This document shows positions 47,714 to 57,510 of a stretch of 64,000 nt of DNA, piece by piece. This DNA comes from Rhodoferax sp. Its GTDB lineage: Bacteria > Pseudomonadota > Gammaproteobacteria > Burkholderiales > Burkholderiaceae_C. The notes beneath the pieces were generated by a model. That model had not been told where the DNA came from, searched no databases, and was given only the letters and a program-made list of their open reading frames with translations. A program made the position numbers and the translations under genes. Location of the stretch: positions 1 to 64,000 of the forward strand of contig JARLJI010000113.1 in NCBI GenBank assembly GCA_031291295.1, read 5' to 3'. Positions within the stretch are counted from its first letter, which is position 1. Each line of letters begins with the position of its first letter.

Positions 47714-48844
47714 ATGAAACTTCTTCGCAGGCAGGCTATCGCAAGCGCCGCTCTCATCGCCGTGTGCGGTTTCGCCATGGCCCAGAACCGCGAGATCCCC
47801 GTCGGCGTCTTCAATGCCATGACGGGCAACTATGCCTTCGGCGGCGTGCCCATCCAAAACGGCATGAAGCTGGCGCTGGAAGAAGCCAATGCGGCCGGCT
47901 TGCCCGGCGGCGCGAAGTTCAAGATCTTCGAAGGCGACACCGCCGGCGAAAAGGGCCAGACCATCAGCCTGATCAACCAGTTCGTCAAGCGCGACAACGT
48001 GATGCTGATCCTCGGCCCCACGATCAGCGGCAGCGCCCTGGCCGGAGCGCCGGTAGCAAACGACCTGAAGGTACCCATTCTCGCGATCGGCAGCTCCCCC
48101 GGCATTCCGGCCACCGGCCCCTGGGCATTCAAGATCCAGGCCACGCCCGTGGACATCATGGACTTCCTCGGCAAGCTGAGCGTGGAAAAGCTGGGTATCA
48201 AGCGCGTCATCACGGCCATTGACCAGAGCAATGACGGCTACGTCGGCCAGAAGGACGCGCTGGTCAATTACCTGAAGGGCGCAGGCGTCACCATCGTGGC
48301 CGATGAGAAGTTCGTCGCGTCCGAAAACAACTTCCTGGCGCTGGCGACCAAGATCGCAACAGCACAGACTGATGCCGTCTTCATCGCCGCACCCGCGGAA
48401 GTGGCGGCCAACTTGATCATCCAGATCCGCCAGGCCGGAATCGACCCCAAGGTGAAGTTCATCGGCCCCTCGACTTTCGGCTCGCTGGGCTTCATCAAGG
48501 CGGGTGGCAAGGCAGTGGAAGGCACGTACATCGTGTCCGACTACTCGCCCAACGCCAAGTCGTCGCAGAACGTCGCCTTCATCAGCGCGTATAAGGCTAG
48601 GTACAAGGCCACACCGGACAACTGGGCCGCGATGGGCTACGCGCTGGGAACGGTCGCGGTCCAGGCAGTGCGCAATGCCGGGCCCAATCCCGACCGCACC
48701 AAGATCCGCGACGCGATGGCCAAGCTCAACAAGGTACCGACGGTGCTGGGCAACGGCACCTGGAGCGTGGACGACAAGCGCAACCCAAGTTATGGCGGCG
48801 TACTGCTGCAGGTCAAGAACGGCAACTTCGTCACGGTAGAGTGA
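47714..48844 (+). CDS. LivK-like ABC substrate-binding protein
   Basis: Signal peptide; IPVGVFNAMTGNYAFGGVPIQNGMKLALEEANAAG. Confidence 0.9.
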   Translation: MKLLRRQAIASAALIAVCGFAMAQNREIPVGVFNAMTGNYAFGGVPIQNGMKLALEEANAAGLPGGAKFKIFEGDTAGEKGQTISLINQFVKRDNVMLILGPTISGSALAGAPVANDLKVPILAIGSSPGIPATGPWAFKIQATPVDIMDFLGKLSVEKLGIKRVITAIDQSNDGYVGQKDALVNYLKGAGVTIVADEKFVASENNFLALATKIATAQTDAVFIAAPAEVAANLIIQIRQAGIDPKVKFIGPSTFGSLGFIKAGGKAVEGTYIVSDYSPNAKSSQNVAFISAYKARYKATPDNWAAMGYALGTVAVQAVRNAGPNPDRTKIRDAMAKLNKVPTVLGNGTWSVDDKRNPSYGGVLLQVKNGNFVTVE

Positions 48845-48846
48845 CG

Positions 48847-49593
48847 ATGGGCGCTCACCTTCCCGGCGCGCTCGGGCTGGCGGACCGCCGTGTACTCGTC
48901 ACCGGCGCCGCCAGCGGAATTGGGCAGGCCGCCGCGGAATGCCTAGCGCAGCTCGGCGCTACCCTGGTGCTGACCGACCGCGGCCCGCTGGATGAAACCG
49001 AAGCCCGCGTCAAGGCGCTGGGCGTTCCGGTGACCTGCATCCAGGGCGACATTACCGACGAGGCACTGCGGCAGCGCCTGCTCGCCACCGGTCCGTACTA
49101 CGCGCTGGCCAGCGCCGCGGGCGTCTTCGCCGGCAAGCCGGGCATGAGCGAGCAGGAGGCCTTCGACTTCGTGATGGGGGTCAACGTGCGCGCCACCATG
49201 CAGCTGGCCAGCGCCTGCGTCGACCAGATGATCGCGCGCCAGGAAGGCTTCGTGGTGCTGGTGGGCTCGGCCGCGGGACGCAACGGCGGCGGCCTGCCCA
49301 ACGACTCGCAGGCCTACGCCACCTACGCGGCCTCCAAGGGAGGCATCCACACCGTGGTGCGCTGGCTGTCGCGCCGCGCGGCAGTGCACGGCGTGATGGT
49401 GAACGGAGTGGCACCCGGCATCGTGGCGACGCCGCTATCGGCGCCGATGAAGATCGACACGTCGGTGCTGCCGATGAAAAGGCTCGGGCAGCCGCACGAG
49501 CTGGGCTGGCCGATCGCCCTCCTCTGCACGCAGGCGGCATCATTCACCTCGGGCGCCATCCTCGACGTGAACGGCGGCATGTTCGTCGGCTGA
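48847..49593 (+). CDS. SDR family oxidoreductase
   Basis: VLVTGAASGIGQAAAECLAQLG; YATYAASKGGIHTVVRWL. Confidence 0.9.
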   Translation: MGAHLPGALGLADRRVLVTGAASGIGQAAAECLAQLGATLVLTDRGPLDETEARVKALGVPVTCIQGDITDEALRQRLLATGPYYALASAAGVFAGKPGMSEQEAFDFVMGVNVRATMQLASACVDQMIARQEGFVVLVGSAAGRNGGGLPNDSQAYATYAASKGGIHTVVRWLSRRAAVHGVMVNGVAPGIVATPLSAPMKIDTSVLPMKRLGQPHELGWPIALLCTQAASFTSGAILDVNGGMFVG

Positions 49594-49621
49594 ACGCCGC
49601 CGATGGTGGGGCGTGGCAGCG

Positions 49622-50404
49622 TCAGGCTGTCATGCCACCGTCGACGTTGTAGACGCCGCCGGTGATGAAGCCGGCCTGCGGGCCCAACAGCCAGAACACC
49701 AGGTTCGCCACTTCATCGGCCGTCGCGGCGCGGCCCAGGGGCTGGTTGGCGAAGTGCTGCTTGAGCGCGCGCTCGACCTCCTCTTCGCTGCGGCCATCGA
49801 TGCGGAAAGTGCTGCGCAGCAAGGGCGTATCGATCGGGCCCGGGCAGATCACGTTAATGCGGATGCCATGCGGGGCGAACTCCAGCGCGGCCTGCTGCGT
49901 CATGCGGATCACCGCTGCTTTCGAGGCACCATACACGCCCAGCCCGGCGTCGGCGCGGCTGCTGCGCTGACCTGAGACGGACGAGGTGTTGACGATGGTG
50001 CCCCCACCCTGCGCGCGCATCGCGCGACCCACCGCCTGCATGCCCAGCAGGACGCCGCGCACGTTCACGGCGAAGATCCGGTCGAAGTCGGCCATGCTGA
50101 AATCGAGCAACGAGCTCTGCGGCCCGACGATGGCGGCATTGTTGTGGAACAGGTCGATGCGGCCGAATCGCTGCAGCGCGGCATCCGCGTAGCGCTGCAC
50201 ATCGGCCTCGTTCGCCACGTCTGCAGCAACGGTGAGCAGGCGTGCGGCGTCCAAGCCCTCGCCCGCGCGGGCCAGCGCGGCCTCGTAGCGGTCCACGATC
50301 GCAACCTTCGCGCCGGCAGCCAGCAGCTGGCGCGCCAGGGCCAAGCCGACCCCGCTCGCGCCGCCGGTGACGACGGCAACCTTGCCCTCGAACGGCCCGA
50401 TCAT
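49622..50404 (-). CDS. SDR family oxidoreductase
   Basis: VAVVTGGASGVGLALARQLL; NNAA; YGASKAAVI. Confidence 0.92.
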   Translation of the reverse strand: MIGPFEGKVAVVTGGASGVGLALARQLLAAGAKVAIVDRYEAALARAGEGLDAARLLTVAADVANEADVQRYADAALQRFGRIDLFHNNAAIVGPQSSLLDFSMADFDRIFAVNVRGVLLGMQAVGRAMRAQGGGTIVNTSSVSGQRSSRADAGLGVYGASKAAVIRMTQQAALEFAPHGIRINVICPGPIDTPLLRSTFRIDGRSEEEVERALKQHFANQPLGRAATADEVANLVFWLLGPQAGFITGGVYNVDGGMTA

Positions 50405-51642
50405 TGCAGCACCACCGGCAGCGCGCGCGGCGCGCGGAACACGAAAGTGTGCATGTGCTTGGCCTCGTCCGGCTGCACCAGTCGCATCTTCGGAAACCGC
50501 TTCGAGAATTCCTCGAACACGATCTTCATCTCCAGCCGCGCCAGCGGCGCGCCCAGGCAGAAGTGAACGCCGTTGCCGAAGGTGAGCTGCCGGCGCGCAT
50601 TCTTGCGGCGGATGTCGAATCGCTGCGGGTCCTCAAACACATCCTCGTCGCGGTTGGCCGAGGCGAAGGACAGCATGATCGGCGCGCCGGCGGGAATCTT
50701 GACCCCCCTGAATTCCACGTCCTCCAGCGCGATGCGGCGCCAGCCGATCACGGCTCCGGCGTAGCGCATGCCCTCTTCCACCGTGTTCGCGGCCAGCGAC
50801 GGGTCGGCGCACAGCGCCTGCCATTGCTCCGGATGCTGCAGCAGCGTGCGGAAGGTGTTGGTGAGCTGGTTGGTGGTGGTCTCGTGGCCGGCGAAGGCCA
50901 CGCCGAAAGTATGGGTGGTCGCTTCGTCCAAGCTCATCACGGCGGCGTCACCGTTGCGGATCGCAAGCATGCGGCTGGTGAAGTCATCGCGCGGATGCCT
51001 CAGCCGGTCCTGGACCATGTCGGCGCAGTACTTCCAGTACGCCACCAGATTTTTCGCACCTTCAATCTGCTGCTCGTAGGTGGCGGGGCTAAAGTCAATC
51101 ACGCTACGCGTGCCAGCCCACTTCTTCACCGAAGGGATGTCCGAATCGGGTATGCCTAGCAGCTTGAACACCACCTGCGCCGGCAGCTCGTAATTCACGT
51201 CGTGCAACAAGTCGACCTGGTCTGTCCCGTCGATACGGTCCATCGCCTCGGCCACCAGCTTGCGGATGTGCGGCTCCAGCTTGATGAAATCACGCAGGTT
51301 CAGCACCTGGCTGGTGACGCCGCGGATGCGCTTGTGCGTCTCGCCGTCCAGACTGGAGTGGCTGCCGGTGGACGCATAGCCCCCATCTTTGAGGATAGCC
51401 AGCGCATCCGGGTGCATGGGTGTCACCGGACGGGTGGTGTTCTGCGCCGAAAAGCGCTGGCCGTCGTGCAGGACGGCCAGCACGTCGGCATGCTTGGTGA
51501 GCACCCAGTAGCCGATCTCCTCGGACCAGAACACCGACTCATCGCGGCGCTGGCGCTCTAAGGCGGCGTGCAGCTCTAGGCTGTAATAGGGCTTGAAGCT
51601 GCTGCCGGCCGAATGGAAGGGACAGATTGTGATTGCGTTCAT
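50401..51642 (-). CDS. Cytochrome P450 (same clade as 43238)
   Basis: LTFGNGVHFCLGAPLARLEMK; GVAFAGHETTTNQ. Confidence 0.93.
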   Translation of the reverse strand: MNAITICPFHSAGSSFKPYYSLELHAALERQRRDESVFWSEEIGYWVLTKHADVLAVLHDGQRFSAQNTTRPVTPMHPDALAILKDGGYASTGSHSSLDGETHKRIRGVTSQVLNLRDFIKLEPHIRKLVAEAMDRIDGTDQVDLLHDVNYELPAQVVFKLLGIPDSDIPSVKKWAGTRSVIDFSPATYEQQIEGAKNLVAYWKYCADMVQDRLRHPRDDFTSRMLAIRNGDAAVMSLDEATTHTFGVAFAGHETTTNQLTNTFRTLLQHPEQWQALCADPSLAANTVEEGMRYAGAVIGWRRIALEDVEFRGVKIPAGAPIMLSFASANRDEDVFEDPQRFDIRRKNARRQLTFGNGVHFCLGAPLARLEMKIVFEEFSKRFPKMRLVQPDEAKHMHTFVFRAPRALPVVLQ

Positions 51643-51657
51643 GTTTCTTTCCTCGTG

Positions 51658-52422
51658 TTAGCGCATCAGCATGCCGCCGTTGACGTCGAGCGTCGCGCCG
51701 GTCACGAAACCGGCGCCCGGGGACACCAGGTACGACACGGCCGCGGCAATTTCTTCGGGCAGGCCGATGCGCCCCAGCGGCACCTGCGAGGTGCCCAGGT
51801 ATTTCTGGTCTCCATGGCCGGGGGCGACGGTCTGCTGCAGCATGGGCGTGTCGATCGGGCCGGGCGCGATCGTGTTGACGGTGATCCCCAGGGAAGCCGC
51901 TTCGCGCGCGGCCACCTTGGACAGCGCCAGCACCGCGCCCTTGGAGGCGCTGTACGCCGCCCCGCTTTGCATGCCGCCCATCTGGCCGGCCAGCGAGGCG
52001 ACCGTGATGATGCGGCCCTGCTCCACCGTGCGGCCGGCGCAGCGGCGCAGCATCTCGCGCACGCACAGGAAGGTGCCGCGCGCGTTGACCTGCATCACCC
52101 GGTCCCATTCGGCTATCGTGATGTCCACCGTGGGCAGGCGCCCCGGCACCGACTGGCTGCTGAGGATGCCGGCGAAGCAGGCCAGCACGGTCACCGGTCC
52201 GAGTCGCTGCTGCGCCGCGTCGAAGGCGGCGCGGACGCTGGCCTCGTCGGTCACGTCGATAGCCAGGCCGATGTGGCCTTGGCCGGGCAGGCTCGCCGCG
52301 GCCGATGCCGCCTTGTCCGGATTCAGGTCGGCGATGGCGACAACCAGGCCGTCCGCGGCCAGGCGCTGGGCACTGGCCAGGCCGAGCCCGCTGGCGCCGC
52401 CGGTGATGAGAGCAATACGCAT
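51658..52422 (-). CDS. SDR family oxidoreductase
   Basis: ALITGGASGLGLASAQRLAADG; YSASKGAVL. Confidence 0.92.
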   Translation of the reverse strand: MRIALITGGASGLGLASAQRLAADGLVVAIADLNPDKAASAAASLPGQGHIGLAIDVTDEASVRAAFDAAQQRLGPVTVLACFAGILSSQSVPGRLPTVDITIAEWDRVMQVNARGTFLCVREMLRRCAGRTVEQGRIITVASLAGQMGGMQSGAAYSASKGAVLALSKVAAREAASLGITVNTIAPGPIDTPMLQQTVAPGHGDQKYLGTSQVPLGRIGLPEEIAAAVSYLVSPGAGFVTGATLDVNGGMLMR

Positions 52423-52434
52423 GATGGAAAGATC

Positions 52435-53238
52435 CTATGAATCGGGATGGGCGTCGACCCAGCACTGCACGAGGTCGTCGCTGATGAAAGCGCTGGAGGT
52501 CTGACCGCCGTCGACGGCCAGCACCTGGCCGGTGACGAAGCCGGCGTCGTCGCTGCAGAGGAAGGCCGCCGCGCCCGCGACTTCCTCGGGCGTTCCGGCG
52601 CGGCCTATGGGCGTGGTGCCGACAATGCTGGCCTGGAAGCGCGCGGTCGTGAGCCGCTGTTCGGTCAGCGCGGTGCGGATGACGCCCGGGGCGATCGCGT
52701 TGAAGCGCAGGCCGAGGTGGCCGTATTCCGCGGCGAGGTTGCGTGTCAGTCCCACGACCGCCGCCTTGCCTGCAGTGTAGGGCGCGCTGCGCCGGTAGCC
52801 GGCCAGCGCGAGGCTGGAGGCGATGTTCACCACCACGCCTTCCGAGGCGAACAGCGCATCCAGCGCCTGCCGCGTCATGCACCAGGTGCCGCGCAGGTTG
52901 GCGTCCATCCACTTGGTCCAGTCGGCGTCGCTGGTCTCGTGGAACGGCGGCGCGTTGCCCAGGCCGGCGTTATTGACCAGGATCCGCAGCCCGCCGAAGT
53001 GGCCGAGGCAGGCGGACACGATGGACTGCGCCGCGCCGTCCTGCGTCACGTCGGCCACCAGCGTGCGCAGGTTCGGCGACGGCGGCAAGGCGTCCAGCGA
53101 GCCGGCGTTGAGGTCCACCGCCAGTACGTTCGCGCCTTCATCCAGCAGCCGCAAGGCGATGGCCCGGCCAATGCCCGAGCCGGCGCCGGTGACGACCGCC
53201 GGGCGGTCCTGCAAGCGCCGCTGGGTGAACGTAACCAT
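52435..53238 (-). CDS. SDR family oxidoreductase (tandem copy 1)
   Basis: VVTGAGSGIGRAIALRLLDEGANVLAVDLNAGSL; GQVLAVDGGQTSSAFISDDLVQCWVDAHPDS. Confidence 0.92.
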   Translation of the reverse strand: MVTFTQRRLQDRPAVVTGAGSGIGRAIALRLLDEGANVLAVDLNAGSLDALPPSPNLRTLVADVTQDGAAQSIVSACLGHFGGLRILVNNAGLGNAPPFHETSDADWTKWMDANLRGTWCMTRQALDALFASEGVVVNIASSLALAGYRRSAPYTAGKAAVVGLTRNLAAEYGHLGLRFNAIAPGVIRTALTEQRLTTARFQASIVGTTPIGRAGTPEEVAGAAAFLCSDDAGFVTGQVLAVDGGQTSSAFISDDLVQCWVDAHPDS

Positions 53239-53243
53239 GGCGG

Positions 53244-54032
53244 TCAGGTGTCGGGATGGGCGTCGACCCAGCACTGCACCAGCGCGTCGCTGATGTAGGC
53301 GCTACTGGTCTGACCGCCGTCGACGGCCAGCACCTGGCCGGTCACAAAACCGGCATCGTCGCTGCACAGGAAGGCCGCGGCGCCCGCGATCTCTTCGGGC
53401 TTGCCCGGCCGGCCCATCGGAGTGGTGCCGACGATGGTGGCGTAGAAGCGCGCCGTGTTCAGGCGGCCCGCCGTCTGCGGCGTGGCGATGATGCCCGGCG
53501 CGATCGCGTTGACCCGGATGCCCCGGTCCGCATAGTCGGCGGCCAGGTTGCGAGTCAGGCCGATCACACCGGCCTTCGCCATCGAGTACACGGCCTGCCT
53601 GCGATAGCCGACTACGCCCAGCGTGGAGGCGATGTTGAGCACCACGCCCCTGGCCTTGATTAGCTCCGGCAGGGCCGCGCGCGTGATGATGAAGGTGGTC
53701 TTGAGGTTAATGTCCAGCCACTTCTGGTAGTCGGCGTCGGAGGTCTCGTGGAACGGCGGGCAATTGCCCAGCCCCGCGTTGTTGACCAGCACCCGCACGC
53801 CGCCGAAGTGGCCGATGCAGGCCTGCACGATACGCGCCGGCGCGTCGTCGGCCGTGACGTCCTGCATCAGCGTTCGCAGCGTGTCCGAGGCGGGCAGCGA
53901 TGCCAGCGACTCGGCATGGATGTCCACCGCCAACACCTTTGCGCCCTCTTCGTGCAGACGCAGCGCGATGGCGCGGCCGATTCCCGAGCCCGCGGCGGTG
54001 ACGATGACGGACCGACCCTCGAAGCGATTCAT
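53244..54032 (-). CDS. SDR family oxidoreductase (tandem copy 2)
   Basis: VIVTAAGSGIGRAIALRLHEEGAKVLAVDIHAESL; GQVLAVDGGQTSSAYISDALVQCWVDAHPDT. Confidence 0.92.
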   Translation of the reverse strand: MNRFEGRSVIVTAAGSGIGRAIALRLHEEGAKVLAVDIHAESLASLPASDTLRTLMQDVTADDAPARIVQACIGHFGGVRVLVNNAGLGNCPPFHETSDADYQKWLDINLKTTFIITRAALPELIKARGVVLNIASTLGVVGYRRQAVYSMAKAGVIGLTRNLAADYADRGIRVNAIAPGIIATPQTAGRLNTARFYATIVGTTPMGRPGKPEEIAGAAAFLCSDDAGFVTGQVLAVDGGQTSSAYISDALVQCWVDAHPDT

Positions 54033-54496
54033 GCGACCTCCCAGATGTCGTAGACCGGGCCATCCGGCTCGCGTGTGCCGGTGCCGATGGCGACCCGGTC
54101 GTTGAGCCACTTCAGCGCCGGCGCCGCGGTCTCGAACTGCACCAGCACCCGGAAGTAGTCCGCACCCTTGGGGATGGGCTCGCGGTTGACGATCTTCTGC
54201 ATGATCTCGGGCGTGGGGCCGTTGCGCCGGCCGTTGTAGGTCATGTAGACCAGTTCGCCGGCGTTGGTTTCCAGCACCAGGCGCACGTCCAGGTGCAGGC
54301 CGCCATCGGGCCGCTCCAGCACCACGTCGGCGCCGCCCGGCAGCACCCGGCCGCGCAGGCGCTCGCCCTCGAAGCGGCCGCCGGCCACGCACATCACGCG
54401 GCGGGTGTAGCCATGCGGCACGGCGCCCACCAGCTGCGCCGGCGCGTCCACGTCGGCCTTGATAGTGAACAGGGGCTTGAGTTCGATCGGGGTCAT
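54029..54496 (-). CDS. DUF3237-family protein
   Basis: ELKPLFTIKADVDAPAQLVGAVPHGYTRRVMCVAGGRFEGERLRGRVLPGGADVVL. Confidence 0.82.
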   Translation of the reverse strand: MTPIELKPLFTIKADVDAPAQLVGAVPHGYTRRVMCVAGGRFEGERLRGRVLPGGADVVLERPDGGLHLDVRLVLETNAGELVYMTYNGRRNGPTPEIMQKIVNREPIPKGADYFRVLVQFETAAPALKWLNDRVAIGTGTREPDGPVYDIWEVA

Positions 54497-54507
54497 GGAG
54501 CGTCCGA

Positions 54508-55128
54508 TCAGTCGTAGCGCTTGCGCACGTCCTTGATCAGCTCCAGCAGCGCCTCGGGCACGTCGCGGCCCGCGGCCCTGGCATTGGCTTTGGCGTCTTC
54601 CCACAGCTTCAGGTCGGCGTAGCCCTTCACCGTGTGGCGATTCCACTCCTTGTCCAGTGGCGTGGTGATCTCCAGGCGGATGCCGGCGGGGTCGTGGAAA
54701 TAGATCGACAGAATCAGGCCCTTGTGGTCGGTCGGCCCGATCACGTCGACGCCCTGCGACTTGAGCCAGTCGTACCACTTGAGCACTTCCTCGCGGTCCT
54801 TCGCCTGCAGCGCGATGTGGTTGAAGATATCGTAGGCGGGGTGGCTGGACTCGGACGGGGCCGGCACGCCGGGCGCCTCGAAGAAGGCCAATGTGGAGCC
54901 ATCACCCATGCGGAAGAAGATATGGAAATACGGGATCGCGTCGCCGGTGGACGGCACGCTGTCATCGAGCACCGTGCTGGCCAACTCCATTCCCATGATC
55001 CGCGTGTAGAAGTCGGTCGTCGCCGCCGCGTCGGGCGTGACCCACGCCGCGTGGTTCAGCATCATCGGCGTCAGGCCGGGATTGGGCGCGCCAAGGGCGT
55101 GCAGGGTCTTGGGGGTGGTTGCTTGCAT
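54508..55128 (-). CDS. VOC-family (extradiol-fold) protein
   Basis: MMLNHAAWVTPDAAATTDFYTRIMGMEL; FNHIALQAKDREEVLKWYDWLKSQGVDVIGPTDHKGLILSIYFHDPAGIRLEI. Confidence 0.85.
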   Translation of the reverse strand: MQATTPKTLHALGAPNPGLTPMMLNHAAWVTPDAAATTDFYTRIMGMELASTVLDDSVPSTGDAIPYFHIFFRMGDGSTLAFFEAPGVPAPSESSHPAYDIFNHIALQAKDREEVLKWYDWLKSQGVDVIGPTDHKGLILSIYFHDPAGIRLEITTPLDKEWNRHTVKGYADLKLWEDAKANARAAGRDVPEALLELIKDVRKRYD

Positions 55129-55177
55129 TGGGTTCTCCGGGTAGTAATTACTTGGTTCGAGATGGCGCCTGGCTGCT

Positions 55178-55501
55178 TCAGAGTTGCGGATCGGCGATGC
55201 GCACCGTGATGCCATCGAGCGCGTCGGCCATCACGATCTGGCACGACAGGCGGCTGGTAGGCTCGCGCGCCGCCGCCGTGTACTCGAGCATCTGGTTCTC
55301 GGTGTCGCCGGGCGGCGACAGCAGGCTGGCGAACGCGGGGTCGACGAACACGTGACAGGTCGCGCAGCTCATCACGCCGCCGCAGTCACCCACGATGCCA
55401 TCCACGTCGTGACCGGTAGCCGCTACCATCAGGCTCTGGCCGGTCGGCACCTCGAGCTCGGTGCGCTCGCCGTTGGGATGGACATAGATGACGCGTGGCA
55501 T
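55178..55501 (-). CDS. [2Fe-2S] ferredoxin
   Basis: GDCGGVMSCATCHVFVD...RLSCQIVMADALDGITVRI. Confidence 0.92.
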   Translation of the reverse strand: MPRVIYVHPNGERTELEVPTGQSLMVAATGHDVDGIVGDCGGVMSCATCHVFVDPAFASLLSPPGDTENQMLEYTAAAREPTSRLSCQIVMADALDGITVRIADPQL

Positions 55502-55559
55502 CGTGAGTAACTGTGTTGGTTGCTAGGTTGGTTCAAATGTCGGCCAGGGGTCGCGCCGC

Positions 55560-55580
55560 GTCAGTCCCCATTGGGGGGAC
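55560..55580 (-). promoter_or_regulatory. Operator motif (N5 variant)
   Basis: Minus strand GTCCCC-CCAAT-GGGGAC-TGAC, 58 bp before the ferredoxin start. Confidence 0.7.
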
Positions 55581-55581
55581 G

Positions 55582-56628
55582 TCAGCGTGCCGTGCGGCGC
55601 TCCTTGACGCGCCGCACGGCCTTGCGCAACAGGCCGACGAAGCCGTCGGGCATCACGAACATCGAGAGAATCAGGAAACCAGCGAAGATGGCGGAGGGAG
55701 CCGACTTGGATATCTGGTCCGCCACGTTCGGGACGAACTGGATGAAGGCCGCGCCGACCAGGGCTCCCGAAATCGTCCCGAGACCGCCGACCACCACGCC
55801 GACCAAGAAAAACACCGACACGAACATGCCGAAGCTGTCGGGCGCCACGAATGCGGTGGCGACGGCTCCGAGCGAGCCCGCGACACCGGTGTAGAGCGCA
55901 CTGACGCCGAAGGTCATGGCCTTCACGTAGGGAACGTTGATTCCCATGGCCGAGGCTGCCATGGGCTGCTCCCGGATCGCCACCGTGGCGCGCCCGAGGC
56001 GGCCGCGCAGCAGGTTCCATGCGGCGAGGAACAGCAGCGCCGCAATCGCAAGCACCACCATGTAGAGCCACTGGTCGGAAGACAGCTTCCATCCGAAGGG
56101 CGCCTCGGGCTTGAGCAGCGAGATGCCCTGCACGCCGCCGGTCCACGGCTCGAGCGCCTGGTGCTTGAGCAGTTGCGGCGTCGCCAGCGCCAGCGCGAAC
56201 GTGGCGAGCGCGAGGTAGTGCCCTTTCAGCCGCAACGCGGGCCAGCCAAACAGAAAGCCGAACACGAAGCAGACCGCCGCCGACACCGGCAGGGTCGCCC
56301 ACCAGGGGAAGCCCGCATGCTCCATGAGCACCGCAGTGACATAGGCGCCCAGGGCATAGATCGCCCCGTGCCCCAGCGAGAGCTGGCCGTTGTAGCCGAC
56401 CAGGATGTTCAGGCCCAGCACGGCGATCGCGGTGATGAGCATCATGGTCACGAGGAACAGCCGGTAGTCGCTCAGCACGAACGGCATCGCCAGCGCCAGC
56501 GCCAGCAGGGCGGCAAGGCCGGCCCGTTGCCAGGTGCCGACTGCAAGGCGGGACGGCGCGATGCCGGGCGCCGCTGCGGCAGCGGATATTTCGCCGTCGG
56601 TTCTCACCGGTAAGGTCGACATGCTCAT
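55582..56628 (-). CDS. livM: LivM-like permease
   Basis: NILVGYNGQLSLGHGAIYALGAYVTAVLMEH. Confidence 0.9.
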   Translation of the reverse strand: MSMSTLPVRTDGEISAAAAAPGIAPSRLAVGTWQRAGLAALLALALAMPFVLSDYRLFLVTMMLITAIAVLGLNILVGYNGQLSLGHGAIYALGAYVTAVLMEHAGFPWWATLPVSAAVCFVFGFLFGWPALRLKGHYLALATFALALATPQLLKHQALEPWTGGVQGISLLKPEAPFGWKLSSDQWLYMVVLAIAALLFLAAWNLLRGRLGRATVAIREQPMAASAMGINVPYVKAMTFGVSALYTGVAGSLGAVATAFVAPDSFGMFVSVFFLVGVVVGGLGTISGALVGAAFIQFVPNVADQISKSAPSAIFAGFLILSMFVMPDGFVGLLRKAVRRVKERRTAR

Positions 56629-57497
56629 ACCCGCACCACCAGCCTGCGGCCGAACAGGCCCGAGGGCCGAATCAGCAAGACACCCACAATGAGCACGAGC
56701 GCGACCGACAGCTTGAGCTCGGTGCCCACCACGTAGGTGCCCGCCAGGTTCTCGACCACGCCCACGATCAGGCCACCGGCCACCGCGCCCCAGGGATTAT
56801 CAATTCCGCCAAGCAGCGCCCCGGCAAAGGCGTAGATCAGCACGCCGCCCATCATGTTGGGGTCGAGAAACACGATAGGCGCAACCATCAGCCCGGCCAC
56901 CGAACCGATCAGCGCAGACAGGCCCCAGCCAAGCGACAGCATCAGCGACACGGGGATGCCGGCCAAGCGGGAGGACACCGGGTTCTCGGCAGAGGCTCGC
57001 ATCGCCAGGCCCATCCGGGTGAAGCGCAGGAAGGCATAGAGAATCACCATGACCAGCAGGACCACGGCGATGGTGCCCATCTCATGACCGGAGATCAGCG
57101 CGGTGCCGAAAGGTGCCCTTTGCGGGAACGGGCTGGGGAAGGTCTCGAGCTGATGGCCGAAGATCCAGCCGGCCAGAGAGTTGATGCCAATTAAGAGGCC
57201 AATGAACACCATGATCACCGACAGTTCCGGCGCGTCCTTGAGCGGCCGCAGAATCAGCCGCTCGATCAGAAAGCCGCCGACGAAGCCGAATGCCAGGGTC
57301 ACCGCCACGGCGACCCAATACGGCAGGCCGGCCTTGAGCAGCATGAAGGCGATGAAGGTGGAGAACATCGCCATCTCGCCCTGCGCGAAATTGATGTGGT
57401 GAGTGGACTGGTAGATCATCACCAGCGCCAGCGCGAGGCAGGCGTAGATTCCGCCCATCGCGATGCCGGAGGCGATCTGCTGCAGCAAGTTGTACAT
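56625..57497 (-). CDS. livH: LivH-like permease
   Basis: GIAMGGIYACLALALVMIYQSTHHINFAQGEMAMFSTF. Confidence 0.9.
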   Translation of the reverse strand: MYNLLQQIASGIAMGGIYACLALALVMIYQSTHHINFAQGEMAMFSTFIAFMLLKAGLPYWVAVAVTLAFGFVGGFLIERLILRPLKDAPELSVIMVFIGLLIGINSLAGWIFGHQLETFPSPFPQRAPFGTALISGHEMGTIAVVLLVMVILYAFLRFTRMGLAMRASAENPVSSRLAGIPVSLMLSLGWGLSALIGSVAGLMVAPIVFLDPNMMGGVLIYAFAGALLGGIDNPWGAVAGGLIVGVVENLAGTYVVGTELKLSVALVLIVGVLLIRPSGLFGRRLVVRV

Positions 57498-57510
57498 GGA
57501 TGCGGTTCCT

